Source: Acidobacteriota bacterium (GTDB lineage Bacteria; Acidobacteriota; Terriglobia; Terriglobales; Acidobacteriaceae). Taken from it: a stretch of 16,261 nucleotides of DNA. The DNA is taken from the NCBI GenBank assembly GCA_021780095.1, contig JAJXZK010000060.1, positions 1 through 16,261 on the forward strand, read 5' to 3'. The notes under the pieces were generated by a model. That model did not search any database. It saw nothing but the letters and a program-made list of their open reading frames with translations, and was not told where the DNA came from. The stretch's first letter is position 1. The number at the start of each line of letters is the position of its first letter. Below are positions 7,107 to 15,147 of this stretch, in pieces. The position numbers and the translations under genes were made by a program.

Positions 7107-7837
7107 ATATCAGTCGGCGTCAAATGTTGATCCTGCTGCCTGCGGCCGCCGTCGCATGGAAAGCCGTCCTGGCAGGCACACCCGAGTCCTCCCCCAACTA
7201 CAAGATGACCGAGCATTGGTGGAGCATGCTGATCGACATTTCCAAATGCATCGGTTGCGGCAATTGCGTTCGTGCCTGCCAGGCGGAAAACGATGTGCCG
7301 GATGGATTCTTTCGCACTTGGGTGGAGCGCTACAAGGTGACGGACTGGAATCTGGAGAATCCTGAAGTCATCTCGCCCGACGGAGGCAAAGAAGGCTTTG
7401 CCTCGGTTACCGAAGATGCGGACGGAAAATATTTCTTTGTTCCCAAACTATGCAACCACTGTGCAGATTCGCCATGCACCCAGGTCTGTCCCGTAGGGGC
7501 AACGTTCATCGGTCCGGATGGGGTCGTGCTAGTTGATCCAAAATACTGCTTGGGGTGCGCCTACTGTGTGCAAGCCTGCCCCTACGGTTGCCGCTACATT
7601 CATCCTCAGAAGAAAGTCGCGGACAAGTGCACCCTTTGCTATCACCGGATCACAAAGGGACTCACGACCGCGTGCTGTGAAGCGTGCCCAACCGGGGCTC
7701 GGCAATTGGCTGACCTGAAAAATCCAAAGGATCCAATCCACGAATTTCTGAGGACCCACAATGTGCAGATATTAAAACCGCAGATGGCGACGGGCGCGAA
7801 GGTTTTCTACAACGATTTGGATGGTTCGGTACGATAA
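7103..7837 (+). CDS. Tat-exported 4x[4Fe-4S] ferredoxin subunit (NrfC/PsrB/DmsB family)
   Basis: The product is 244 residues. The GTG start at 7103 has GGGAGG at 7091-7096 and overlaps the preceding stop. The N-terminus shows a twin-arginine signal (SRRQM then a hydrophobic run to ~residue 24), so the folded, cluster-loaded protein is exported. Four cysteine clusters are present: C49-C52-C55-C59; C117-C120-C125-C129; C149-C152-C155-C159; and C176-C179 with C191 or C192 and C195. This is the full four-cluster pattern of electron-transfer subunits that sit between a NrfD-type membrane protein and a periplasmic partner. The flanking genes encode both a tetrahaem cytochrome and a NrfD protein, which supports a NrfBCD-like arrangement. 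It passes electrons and is not itself catalytic. The native redox partner cannot be identified here. Confidence 0.93.
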   Translation: MNISRRQMLILLPAAAVAWKAVLAGTPESSPNYKMTEHWWSMLIDISKCIGCGNCVRACQAENDVPDGFFRTWVERYKVTDWNLENPEVISPDGGKEGFASVTEDADGKYFFVPKLCNHCADSPCTQVCPVGATFIGPDGVVLVDPKYCLGCAYCVQACPYGCRYIHPQKKVADKCTLCYHRITKGLTTACCEACPTGARQLADLKNPKDPIHEFLRTHNVQILKPQMATGAKVFYNDLDGSVR

Positions 7838-7880
7838 ACGCCTGTTGAACCCCGGTATGCATTGAAGGAGATTGATAAGT

Positions 7881-9083
7881 ATGACGACTGGCGTGGAAGG
7901 CTACATGTATCCGAACGAAATCACGCTCTATTGGAGCGTGCTGATCGTTCTATACCCCTATATCACGGGACTGGTGGCGGGCGCGTTCATCCTCGCCTCC
8001 CTGGAGCGGGTCTTCCGGGTAGACGCGGTGAAGCCCACCTATCGACTGGCATTGCTGACAGCGCTGGCCTTTCTGGTGGTTGCGCCTCTGCCGTTGCAGT
8101 TACACCTGGGGCACCCGGAACGCTCGTACGAGATGTATTTCACTCCTCATCGCACGTCAGCCATGGCCATGTTTGGGTTTGTGTATCTGTGGTACCTGAT
8201 GGCCGTCCTGACCGTTGAAATCTGGCTGGACTACCGGCGCGACATTGTCGTGATGGCCGAGTCCTCGACCGGCCTGAAACGCTGGTTCTACAAGGTACTC
8301 ACCCTGGGCTCCAACAACATCAGTACGCGTGCGTTGGCGATCGACGAACGGGTGGGCTGGCTAATCACGCTGATTGGCATACCTTCCGCCTTCCTGCTAC
8401 ACGGATATGTCGGCTTCATCTTCGGCTCCATCAAGGCAAATCCCTGGTGGTCGTCGCCATTGATGCCGGTGGTTTTTATTTTCTCCGCCATGGTTTCGGG
8501 GATCGCCGCCGTGATGCTCCTCTATATGTTGGCCACCCGTCTTCGCAAACAGAAGATCGATATGCTCTGCGTGGATACGATCGCGCGCTATCTGTTCTAC
8601 ATGTTCATCGTCGATTTCAGCCTGGAAATGCTTGACCTGATCCATCGCATCTATGAGGCCGATGAGTCGTTTCGCACCCTGAACTTTATGGTCCACACCA
8701 AGCTCTATTTTTCTCAGATCGTTCTGCAGATTTTTCTGGGGACCCTGACCCCAATCCTGTTGCTGGCTTTAACCCAAGTACTGAAGCTTTCTGTGATTGC
8801 GCGAAAGCGCATTTATACCGTCGCTGGATGTCTGACTCTGATCGGCATCTTTGCCATGCGCTGGAACGTGGTCATTGGAGGGCAGCTGTTTTCTAAAAGC
8901 TTCCTGGGTTACACGACCTACAAGATGGCGTTGGCCACGCGGGAAGGGCTGCTCATGTCCATTGCGTTGACCATTCTTCCGCTATTCATCTTGTGGGCAT
9001 TGGTAAAGCTGCTTCCTCCATGGTCAAAGGCAGAGAACTCCGAAATTTCCGCAGAGACGCCGCGGGGTAGCGCAGCGCTTGTG
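7881..9083 (+). CDS. NrfD/PsrC-type polytopic quinol-interacting membrane subunit
   Basis: ATG at 7881 is chosen because AAGGAG (7865-7870) lies 10 bases before it; the in-frame TTG at 7872 is too close to that site. The product is 401 residues; the stop codon occupies 9084-9086. About 9-10 hydrophobic segments are visible, with family-like features near the N-terminus: 'LYPYITGLVAGAFILASLER' and 'LHLGHPERSYEMYFTPHRTS' on a membrane-edge loop. NrfD-family proteins bind menaquinol or menaquinone at the membrane surface and hand electrons to the ferredoxin subunit; some relatives (ActC, ActF, PsrC) are discussed as proton-moving. It lies 43 bases after the ferredoxin gene and 20 bases before the next start, so all four genes are probably one transcript. 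Direction of electron flow is unknown. Confidence 0.9.
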
Positions 9084-9103
9084 TAACAACAGCGGTGGCG
9101 ACA

Positions 9104-10819
9104 ATGGATGAACCTCTTCCCGACGCTCTGGGTCGCCTCAGCGCGACTGTCGAGGCCTTGGAGCGCCGCGTGTATGCTCTCGAACACCCGGCGTCGAACG
9201 AGCCGTCAATCCCTGAAACGGCGGAACTTCAGGCCATAGCTGCGCCCATTGCCCGGCCACTTCCCTCCCCGCAAGCAGGGGGAGTCTTCTCTGTAGTCGG
9301 CAAAGCGATGCTGGGTATCGCAGGAGCTTATCTGCTGCGCGCGATGGCAGAATCCACCGCCTTCCCACGAGCGGCGGTTGTCGCCATCGCTATTGCTTAT
9401 GCAGCCATATGGCTGGTGGCCGCCACGCGAGTAAAAGCAAAGGCGCGATTCGCCAGCATCGCATACGCCGCTACATCTTTCCTGATTCTTGTTCCCATGC
9501 TGTGGGAGCTGACGCTGCGATTCAGTGTCTTTCCCGCCGTGGTGGCCGCCTTTGTTCTCGCCGCGTTTGTTGTCGCATCCTTCGTCCTCGCCTGGAACCG
9601 TCACTTCGCGGCGGTGATCTGGGTGACGACCGCCGTCGGCAGCATAGCGGCCCTTTTCATGGCGGCCGCGACCCACGATCTGCCGCCGTTCATCGCGGCT
9701 ATCCTCGTGATGGCCATGGCCAGCGAGTATGCTGCGGCCCGCAATCGCAGCTCTGTCATCCGACTGTGGGTTGCCGCTTCTGCCGACATTGCCGTATGCG
9801 CCCTGTTCTACATCGCCTCCCGACCTGCTGAATCTCGACTCGATTATAAACAGGCCAGCCAGGGGCTGCTCCTCACGCTCGGTCCCGTTTTGTTGCTGTT
9901 ATACGGTGCAAGCGCGACTGCGCAAACTACGCTGCTAAGGCGCGGAATTACGTTCTTCGAAGCATCGCAAACACTCATAGCCTTCTTACTGGCCGCCTGG
10001 AGCATGCTTGCATTCCCGCCAACGTCTGGTGCCTTCGCGCTGGGGATGCTCTGCTTGGTGTCATCCGCCGTGGGCTATGCGCTTGTCTTTGCCCGCTTCG
10101 ACGCAATCACCGAGCAGAGGAATTTTCACGTGTATGCTGTCGGCAGCGCGGCTCTTTTTCTGCTGGGTGTCTACCTGTCCCTGCCGCCAATCTGGCTGGT
10201 TCTCGTGCTCGCCACGGCTGCAATTGTCGCAACGATTCTGGGGGTTCGAACCAGGCATCTCACCCTCGAGTTTCATGGGCAGGTATTTCTTTGGAGTGCC
10301 GCGCTCTCATCTGGCCTGCTGGTCTATATCGCTCACGCCTTCGCCGGAACTGTTCCCGCTTCACCCTCCGGTTTGGTGTTCACGCTTGGTGTCGCGGCGG
10401 TTGTGAGTTACGCCGTGGAACGTGGTTTCCAGGCCGACCAATGGCAGCATTATTTTCTGGACGTCCTCTCAGCGATTTTGGCCGTCGGTGCTACCGCGGC
10501 TTTATTGGTGTACGCATTAGTTCGACTCACCGAGGTCGCCGTCACACCCGGAGCTTCCCACGTGGCCGTCATTCGTACCCTGACCACCTGTGCTCTTGCG
10601 CTTGTGCTGGCCTACTCCGGCTCCCGATGGCGGCGCAAGGAGCAAGCATGGTTGGCCTACGGCGCGCTGGTTTTTGTTGCGTCAAAACTGGTGTTTGAGG
10701 ACATGCGCCAGGGCCATCTTGGATTTACCGCAGTCTCGATCTTTCTGTACGCCATCACCCTGCTTTCGGTCCCGCGCTTAGTGCGTCTGGGACAGAAAAC
10801 AAAGGATCTGGCGGGATAG
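9104..10819 (+). CDS. Large polytopic membrane protein (DUF2339-like), function unknown
   Basis: ATG at 9104 is favoured over the in-frame GTG at 9095, because GGTGG (9093-9097) lies 6 bases before the ATG and nothing precedes the GTG. The product is 571 residues. Residues ~5-27 (DALGRLSATVEALERRVYAL) form a short amphipathic or coiled-coil helix, followed by a Pro/Ala linker to ~50. The rest is about 14-16 closely packed hydrophobic helices with short loops and few charged residues. This N-terminal coil plus many-helix layout resembles DUF2339 predicted membrane proteins, though it is shorter than many, and I see no catalytic motif. It starts 17 bases after the NrfD stop, so it is likely co-transcribed. 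Whether it belongs to the respiratory complex or merely shares the transcript is open. Confidence 0.75.
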   Translation: MDEPLPDALGRLSATVEALERRVYALEHPASNEPSIPETAELQAIAAPIARPLPSPQAGGVFSVVGKAMLGIAGAYLLRAMAESTAFPRAAVVAIAIAYAAIWLVAATRVKAKARFASIAYAATSFLILVPMLWELTLRFSVFPAVVAAFVLAAFVVASFVLAWNRHFAAVIWVTTAVGSIAALFMAAATHDLPPFIAAILVMAMASEYAAARNRSSVIRLWVAASADIAVCALFYIASRPAESRLDYKQASQGLLLTLGPVLLLLYGASATAQTTLLRRGITFFEASQTLIAFLLAAWSMLAFPPTSGAFALGMLCLVSSAVGYALVFARFDAITEQRNFHVYAVGSAALFLLGVYLSLPPIWLVLVLATAAIVATILGVRTRHLTLEFHGQVFLWSAALSSGLLVYIAHAFAGTVPASPSGLVFTLGVAAVVSYAVERGFQADQWQHYFLDVLSAILAVGATAALLVYALVRLTEVAVTPGASHVAVIRTLTTCALALVLAYSGSRWRRKEQAWLAYGALVFVASKLVFEDMRQGHLGFTAVSIFLYAITLLSVPRLVRLGQKTKDLAG

Positions 10820-10923
10820 AAGGGTGTAAGTCCGGGAAACGGAGCGGGGTGAGTTTGCGATCCCGAAGTGAAACCACTCTGCCTCTGTTCGCTGACCGCG
10901 CCGCTGTGATTCAATGAATAGAG

Positions 10924-11985
10924 ATGACGGAACGCTCTTCCACTTTGGCCCACAGATCGCTTCCCCGCCGCTTCAAGGCCGCGACCCGTCGAGTTCGGGA
11001 ACTTGCGTCCATTGGGTATGCCGTGGCATCCACCAGCCATCCGTACATGGCGCATATCGTGCCGATGCGGCGCTGTAACCTTTCCTGCACCTATTGCAAT
11101 GAGTTTGACGACGTTTCCGAACCCGTTCCTTTGCCGGAAATGCTCTGCCGCATTGACGATCTCGCCCGGCTCGGCACCAGTGTCATCACCATCTCCGGTG
11201 GCGAACCGCTGCTGCATCCGGAACTGGAACAGATCATTGCCCGTATCCGCCATCATGGGCGCATCGCCGGCATGATCACCAATGGCTATCTGTTGATGCC
11301 CGATCGCATCCAGCGCCTCAATCGCGCCGGTCTCGACCACATGCAGATCTCCATAGACAACGTACAGCCGGATGAAGTTTCGAAAAAGAGTCTCAAGGTG
11401 CTCGACAAGAAATTGCAAATGCTGGCCGAGCATGCCGATTTTCACGTGAACATCAACTCTGTCGTCGGCGGGGGCATTAAGTACCCCCAGGACGCATTAA
11501 CGATCGCTCGCCGCGCATTGGAGCTAGGATTTACCTCCACTATCGGCATCATTCACGACGGCGATGGTCAGTTGAAGCCGCTTGGCGGCGAAGAGCGCCG
11601 TATTTATTACGAGGTCAAGAATCTCGGCAAGAAGCATTACTCGCGCTTCAATCACTTTCAGGAAGCCATCGTCAAAGGCGAGCCCAACAATTGGCGCTGC
11701 CGTGCCGGTGCGCGGTATATCTACATCTGCGAAAACGGCTTGGTCCATTACTGTTCGCAACAGCGCGGCTGGCCTGGCACGCCATTGTCGGAATATCGCC
11801 GTCAGGATGTGCAGCGTGAATTCCTGACTGAGAAAACCTGCGCTCCAAACTGCACGATCTCCTGCGTCCACCAGGTCTCATATATCGACCATTGGCGCGC
11901 TCCGCAGACTTCAAAGATTTCCCCTGGCTTGCCGCAGAACGGGTCCGTGCAGGATCAGGAACTGATTCATATTCAACTCTCGTAA
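10924..11985 (+). CDS. Radical SAM enzyme with SPASM-like C-terminal cysteines
   Basis: The product is 353 residues. ATG at 10924 has no clear ribosome binding site, but no later Met precedes the catalytic core. 'MRRCNLSCTYCNEF' gives the CxxxCxxC motif (C51, C55, C58) that holds the [4Fe-4S] cluster cleaving S-adenosylmethionine. 'ITISGGEPLLHPELEQ' (89-104) is the GGEP SAM-binding motif. 'AGMITNGYLL' and 'DHMQISIDN' are further barrel strands. The C-terminal part has six cysteines (259, 269, 277, 306, 310, 314), consistent with a SPASM or twitch auxiliary cluster region. Such enzymes modify peptides or proteins, or small molecules; no short peptide precursor is visible nearby. A glycosyltransferase gene follows after 44 bases. 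The substrate is unknown. A HpnH-type hopanoid enzyme is less likely given the C-terminal cysteines. Confidence 0.85.
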   Translation: MTERSSTLAHRSLPRRFKAATRRVRELASIGYAVASTSHPYMAHIVPMRRCNLSCTYCNEFDDVSEPVPLPEMLCRIDDLARLGTSVITISGGEPLLHPELEQIIARIRHHGRIAGMITNGYLLMPDRIQRLNRAGLDHMQISIDNVQPDEVSKKSLKVLDKKLQMLAEHADFHVNINSVVGGGIKYPQDALTIARRALELGFTSTIGIIHDGDGQLKPLGGEERRIYYEVKNLGKKHYSRFNHFQEAIVKGEPNNWRCRAGARYIYICENGLVHYCSQQRGWPGTPLSEYRRQDVQREFLTEKTCAPNCTISCVHQVSYIDHWRAPQTSKISPGLPQNGSVQDQELIHIQLS

Positions 11986-12029
11986 CGAATTGCCCTTCAG
12001 TACACTCCCAACAAGGGCAATGCGCTTCC

Positions 12030-13271
12030 ATGAATCCATCTGAAAATCAGACGCCACCCGCTGTCGAGCGTGGCCACCGTCGCGACCCTTGGCTGGATTG
12101 GCTGTTGTCTCGGCCGGTCCTTTGGATGGGGACTGCGCTCGCGGTCCTCTCCATTGCGGATGGAATACGCAACGGCATCCTGCATTCGCTGGATTTTCAG
12201 TGGAGCCCGGCCCACCTGCTTGCACGCCATATCGATCCCTGGGCGACGTACCTCGCCGGCGATCCTACCCATCGCATCCTGCTGAATCAGGTCCCCAACG
12301 ACCTGCATGAACTGTACGTCGCCATGCTTCCCTTTGGCTATCTGCCGCTCATGCCGGCAAAGATCCTTTGGGCGAGTATCAATGTAGCGTTGGTGTTGTT
12401 GAGTTGCCGGCTCGTCGCGCGCTTGTACGAACTCAGCGGCCGCAAAGCATGGTTGTTTACGCTGCTGACGGTTACCAGCACGTCCGCACGCGTCACGATC
12501 GGGAACGGCCAGGTGACAGCACTGATGCTTGCATCCCTGGCGCTCTGGGCTGTGGCGCGATCTTCCCAAGCACGTGGGCTACTGCTTGGAATTGCGTGGG
12601 CCAAGTACAGCGTGCCTCCCGTGCTCGCCGCATTTCTTTTCCTGCGGCGTCGCTGGCGCTTGCTGTTCTACTCCACGCTGCCGCCCGCCGCGGGATTTTT
12701 CTTCTTTTACGCTTGGCTGCGCACGCCCTTCTGGCCATTGCTATGGGGACCCTTCCGAACCTCTACGAATAATGTCTCTCCCGGCCTGGCCAACATCATG
12801 GCCGTGAGTGAAATCGCCCTACGGCGTCCGCCGCTGTTTCGTCCGGCGCCCGATGCTTTCTATCTTTCATCTGCAGCCGCATGGATTCAGGTCGTTCCAT
12901 ACCTCTGCGCAATCGCCCTGGCCATCGGAATCGCGAGGTACTTTTTCTTGCGCGGTAAACAAGTCGACGGTCGCATCCTAATGGCCTGCCTCACGACTGC
13001 GTGTCTGCTCTGCTTCAAACATCAGATCTACGATTTTCTATTCCTGATGTTCCCGCTCGCAGTCGCGCTGAAGGCAGAGCCCAACCCCGCGCGCAATTGG
13101 CTGCTCGGGTTGATTGCCTATTTCTGGTACGGCGAGCGAGTGCTTCACGTTTGGCGGTGGGAGTTCTGGCCGGCAGTCGTCATCGTCAGTTTCTTCATAT
13201 TGCTGGCTCTTGTCGCCACGACCTGGCATTTGCGCGACCTCGCTCACTGGAAGGCAGACTGGCAGATATAA
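12030..13271 (+). CDS. Polyprenol-phosphate-sugar-dependent membrane glycosyltransferase (GT87/DUF2029-like)
   Basis: The product is 413 residues. The frame is open from 11892, but that part lies inside the radical SAM gene and reads as shadow, so ATG at 12030 is chosen; only a distant AGGG (12014-12017) precedes it. About 9-11 hydrophobic segments alternate with loops in the GT-C pattern. After the first membrane helix the loop has 'LDFQWSPAHLLARHIDPW', then 'DPWATYLAGDP' and 'LYVAMLPFGYLPLMPAKI'. This order resembles GT87 (PimE-like mannosyltransferases), in which an early-loop aspartate is catalytic; D55 is the best candidate. Also 'TSARVTIGNGQVTALMLASL' resembles the family's conserved GN-Q segment. 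It would transfer a sugar from a lipid carrier on the outer face of the membrane. It probably shares a transcript with the radical SAM gene. Acceptor unknown. Confidence 0.78.
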   Translation: MNPSENQTPPAVERGHRRDPWLDWLLSRPVLWMGTALAVLSIADGIRNGILHSLDFQWSPAHLLARHIDPWATYLAGDPTHRILLNQVPNDLHELYVAMLPFGYLPLMPAKILWASINVALVLLSCRLVARLYELSGRKAWLFTLLTVTSTSARVTIGNGQVTALMLASLALWAVARSSQARGLLLGIAWAKYSVPPVLAAFLFLRRRWRLLFYSTLPPAAGFFFFYAWLRTPFWPLLWGPFRTSTNNVSPGLANIMAVSEIALRRPPLFRPAPDAFYLSSAAAWIQVVPYLCAIALAIGIARYFFLRGKQVDGRILMACLTTACLLCFKHQIYDFLFLMFPLAVALKAEPNPARNWLLGLIAYFWYGERVLHVWRWEFWPAVVIVSFFILLALVATTWHLRDLAHWKADWQI

Positions 13272-13281
13272 GGTACCGGGA

Positions 13282-13327
13282 TGCCGAAGTACAAGCGGGT
13301 AAGACCCAACTTTCTAGTATTTCGGCA
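13282..13327. terminator. Inverted repeat between convergent genes, possible bidirectional terminator
   Basis: TGCCGAAGTA (13282-13291) pairs with TATTTCGGCA (13318-13327), ten pairs including one G-T. Inside lies a second perfect hairpin, GGGT (13297-13300) AAG ACCC (13304-13307). It sits in the 42-base gap between the glycosyltransferase and E1 genes, which converge, and its right arm covers the last codons of the E1 gene. Neither strand has a T-run after the stem, so this is not a canonical intrinsic terminator. Confidence 0.4.
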
Positions 13328-14510
13328 CTTTCGGATCCACTTTTTCAGACCAAGCTTGGATTCCCCCGGCAAGGTTGTGGACCGCTTTGAATCCGCGCTG
13401 CACCAGAAACTCCGCCGCTTTCTGGCTGCGACCGCCCACTTTGCATTGCACAACAATCTCTTGGTTCGGGTCCAGTTCTCGTACTCGCTTCGGCAGGTCG
13501 TTTAATGGGACCAGGTGCCCTCCCATTTGCGCAATGGCGAATTCATACGGTTCGCGCACGTCCAGCAGGAAAATGTCTTCTCCCGCGTCCCGGCGCCGCT
13601 TCAGTTCCTCCACCTGCATCTGCGGAATGCCGTTCACTAGCGCAACCGGCGCGGCGGACCTTGGCAGCAGCCCGCAGAATTGCTCGTAATCAATCAAATT
13701 GGTGATCGTCGCATGCGTACCGCAAACCGGGCAATCGGGATTTTTGTGGAGTTTCAATTCGCGGAAACGCATGGCCAGCGCATCGACCAGCAGCAACCGG
13801 CCCACCAGTGGCTCCCCCGCACCCAGGATCAGCTTAATGACCTCCGTCGCCTGAATGATTCCTAGCAGGCCCGGCAGAATGCCTAGCACCCCGCCTTCCG
13901 CGCATGATGGAACAAGTCCCGCCGGCGGCGGTTCAGGATACAGGCAGCGATAGCATGGACCTTGCTTCGTGCCGAACACACTGGCCTGCCCTTCAAAACG
14001 AAATATGGACGCATAGGCGTTCGGCTTTCCGGACAGCACGCAGGCGTCGTTCACCAGATAGCGCGTTGGAAAATTGTCCGTGCCGTCGGCAATCATGTCG
14101 AAATCATTGAATATTTGTAGCGCATTCTCGCTGCTCAGCCGGGTTGGAAACTTCACAATGTTGACGTTGGGATTGATGGCCTTCAGCGAGTCTTCCGCGG
14201 AGTCAAGCTTCGGACGGCCGATGTCGTTTGTTCCATGAATCACCTGGCGCTGCAGATTGCTGACCTCAACCACGTCAAAGTCCACGATGCCCAACGTACC
14301 TACGCCCGCCGCTGCTAGGTACATCGTCAATGGCGCGCCCAATCCGCCAGCGCCGATACACAAAACTCGCGCGGCCTTCAATTTCATCTGCCCTTGTTCG
14401 CCGACCTCAGGGAGAATCAGGTGTCGCGAATATCGCGCCATCTCTTCCGGCGTCAACGCTTCCGCACCAATTTGCGCGTCGCTTGCGTTAGGAATATCAA
14501 TCCGCATCAT
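13314..14510 (-). CDS. MoeZ-like E1 enzyme: MoeB/ThiF adenylyltransferase fused to rhodanese
   Basis: The product is 398 residues. ATG at 14510 (or 14507) follows GAGG; the frame opens earlier at a TTG (14558), which lacks a clear site. The N-terminal E1 domain has 'LTPEEMARYSRHLILPE' (19-35), the ATP loop GAGGLG (53-58), 'IVDFDVVEVSNLQRQ' (75-89), 'DGTDNFPTRYLVND' (142-155), and the zinc pairs C186-x-x-C189 and C260-x-x-C263. C203 in 'PSCAEGGVLG' is the likely acyl-transfer cysteine. The rhodanese domain (~297-398) has 'FLLDVREPYEFA' and the active loop C356-KVGGRS. Such enzymes adenylate the C-terminal Gly-Gly of MoaD/ThiS/CysO-like carriers and load them with sulfur, for molybdopterin, thiamine, cysteine or tRNA thiolation. 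It lies 44 bases after the JAMM gene, probably one operon. No carrier gene is present in the window. Confidence 0.93.
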   Translation of the reverse strand: MMRIDIPNASDAQIGAEALTPEEMARYSRHLILPEVGEQGQMKLKAARVLCIGAGGLGAPLTMYLAAAGVGTLGIVDFDVVEVSNLQRQVIHGTNDIGRPKLDSAEDSLKAINPNVNIVKFPTRLSSENALQIFNDFDMIADGTDNFPTRYLVNDACVLSGKPNAYASIFRFEGQASVFGTKQGPCYRCLYPEPPPAGLVPSCAEGGVLGILPGLLGIIQATEVIKLILGAGEPLVGRLLLVDALAMRFRELKLHKNPDCPVCGTHATITNLIDYEQFCGLLPRSAAPVALVNGIPQMQVEELKRRRDAGEDIFLLDVREPYEFAIAQMGGHLVPLNDLPKRVRELDPNQEIVVQCKVGGRSQKAAEFLVQRGFKAVHNLAGGIQAWSEKVDPKVPKY

Positions 14511-14554
14511 CGAATCCTCGCACGCTTCTGCTTCCAGGCCGCTGTCCCGCCAGC

Positions 14555-15040
14555 TCAAACGGTTTTTCGCGTGCCCTCATCAGCCGCAACCTCAAGGGTT
14601 TCGCGCTCCAGGCGCTTGTCTTCCTCACTCGTTCCAGTCAACAGAAAAGAATTCGTTTCGGCAACCCTGCATCCCGCCGTATCGCTGCCTGCGGCATTCC
14701 CGATCACGCTGGTAATTACATAGGAACACCCAATCCAATGGGCTTCTTCCATGTCTGTCTTCGACCACTCTGCGGGGTGATCCGGATGCGAATGATAGAA
14801 GCCGACGATTTCCAGCCCACGCCCACGCGCCTGTTGCTGAATACGGATCAGTTCCTGCGGTGCAATGCCATAGCGATTGTGGGCGGAGTCCGAACGCGTG
14901 TTCTCAGCCGCTATCGCGTCCACCACCGTATTGCCCTCCTCTTCAAAATGGCCCAGCAATACTCCGCAGCATTCATTTGGATAGGTCTGTTCCCCATGTC
15001 GGCGCATTGCGTCAAATTGTGCTCGTCCCATGCGCACCAT
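14555..15040 (-). CDS. JAMM/MPN-domain zinc metalloprotease (Mec+-like)
   Basis: The product is 161 residues. ATG at 15040 follows AAGGA with 5-6 bases spacing. The JAMM motif is complete: catalytic E23 in 'YPNECCGVLLGHF', zinc-binding H83 and H85 with S93 and D96 in 'GFYHSHPDHPAEWSKTD' (80-96). Prokaryotic JAMM proteins of this size, such as Mycobacterium Mec+, remove amino acids or processing extensions from the Gly-Gly end of ubiquitin-like sulfur carriers (CysO, ThiS, MoaD). The gene directly downstream encodes an E1-rhodanese enzyme that acts on the same kind of carrier, which strongly supports this role. Typical partners CysO and CysM are not in the window. The start is divergent from the small gene at 15148, with 107 bases between. 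Confidence 0.93.
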   Translation of the reverse strand: MVRMGRAQFDAMRRHGEQTYPNECCGVLLGHFEEEGNTVVDAIAAENTRSDSAHNRYGIAPQELIRIQQQARGRGLEIVGFYHSHPDHPAEWSKTDMEEAHWIGCSYVITSVIGNAAGSDTAGCRVAETNSFLLTGTSEEDKRLERETLEVAADEGTRKTV

Positions 15041-15147
15041 TGCGATCCTTATTCTTATTAAAATCCGTTCGCTCTAAGGTCCATCCCGCAAGAAATCCGT
15101 TGATTTCGCCACGCTATACTGAATGTGTCGAGAAGGTGAACACTTCT

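Noticed and set aside
10241..10252. GGGGTTCGAACC, resembling a tRNA T-arm
   Set aside because: It lies inside the coding frame of the polytopic membrane protein (encoding GVRT), and no acceptor or anticodon arms can be folded around it.
11892..12029. Upstream extension of the glycosyltransferase frame into the radical SAM gene
   Set aside because: The 46 extra residues are a shadow of the radical SAM coding sequence and contain no membrane or family-like sequence.
14511..14558. Upstream extension of the E1 gene from a TTG at 14558, overlapping the JAMM stop
   Set aside because: No clear ribosome site for the TTG, whereas GAGG lies directly before the ATG at 14510, where the usual E1 N-terminus begins shortly after.
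15115..15120. TATACT, a good -10 box before the small gene at 15148
   Set aside because: Well placed, but there is no -35 element at the right distance and I could not exclude chance, so it is not listed as a promoter.
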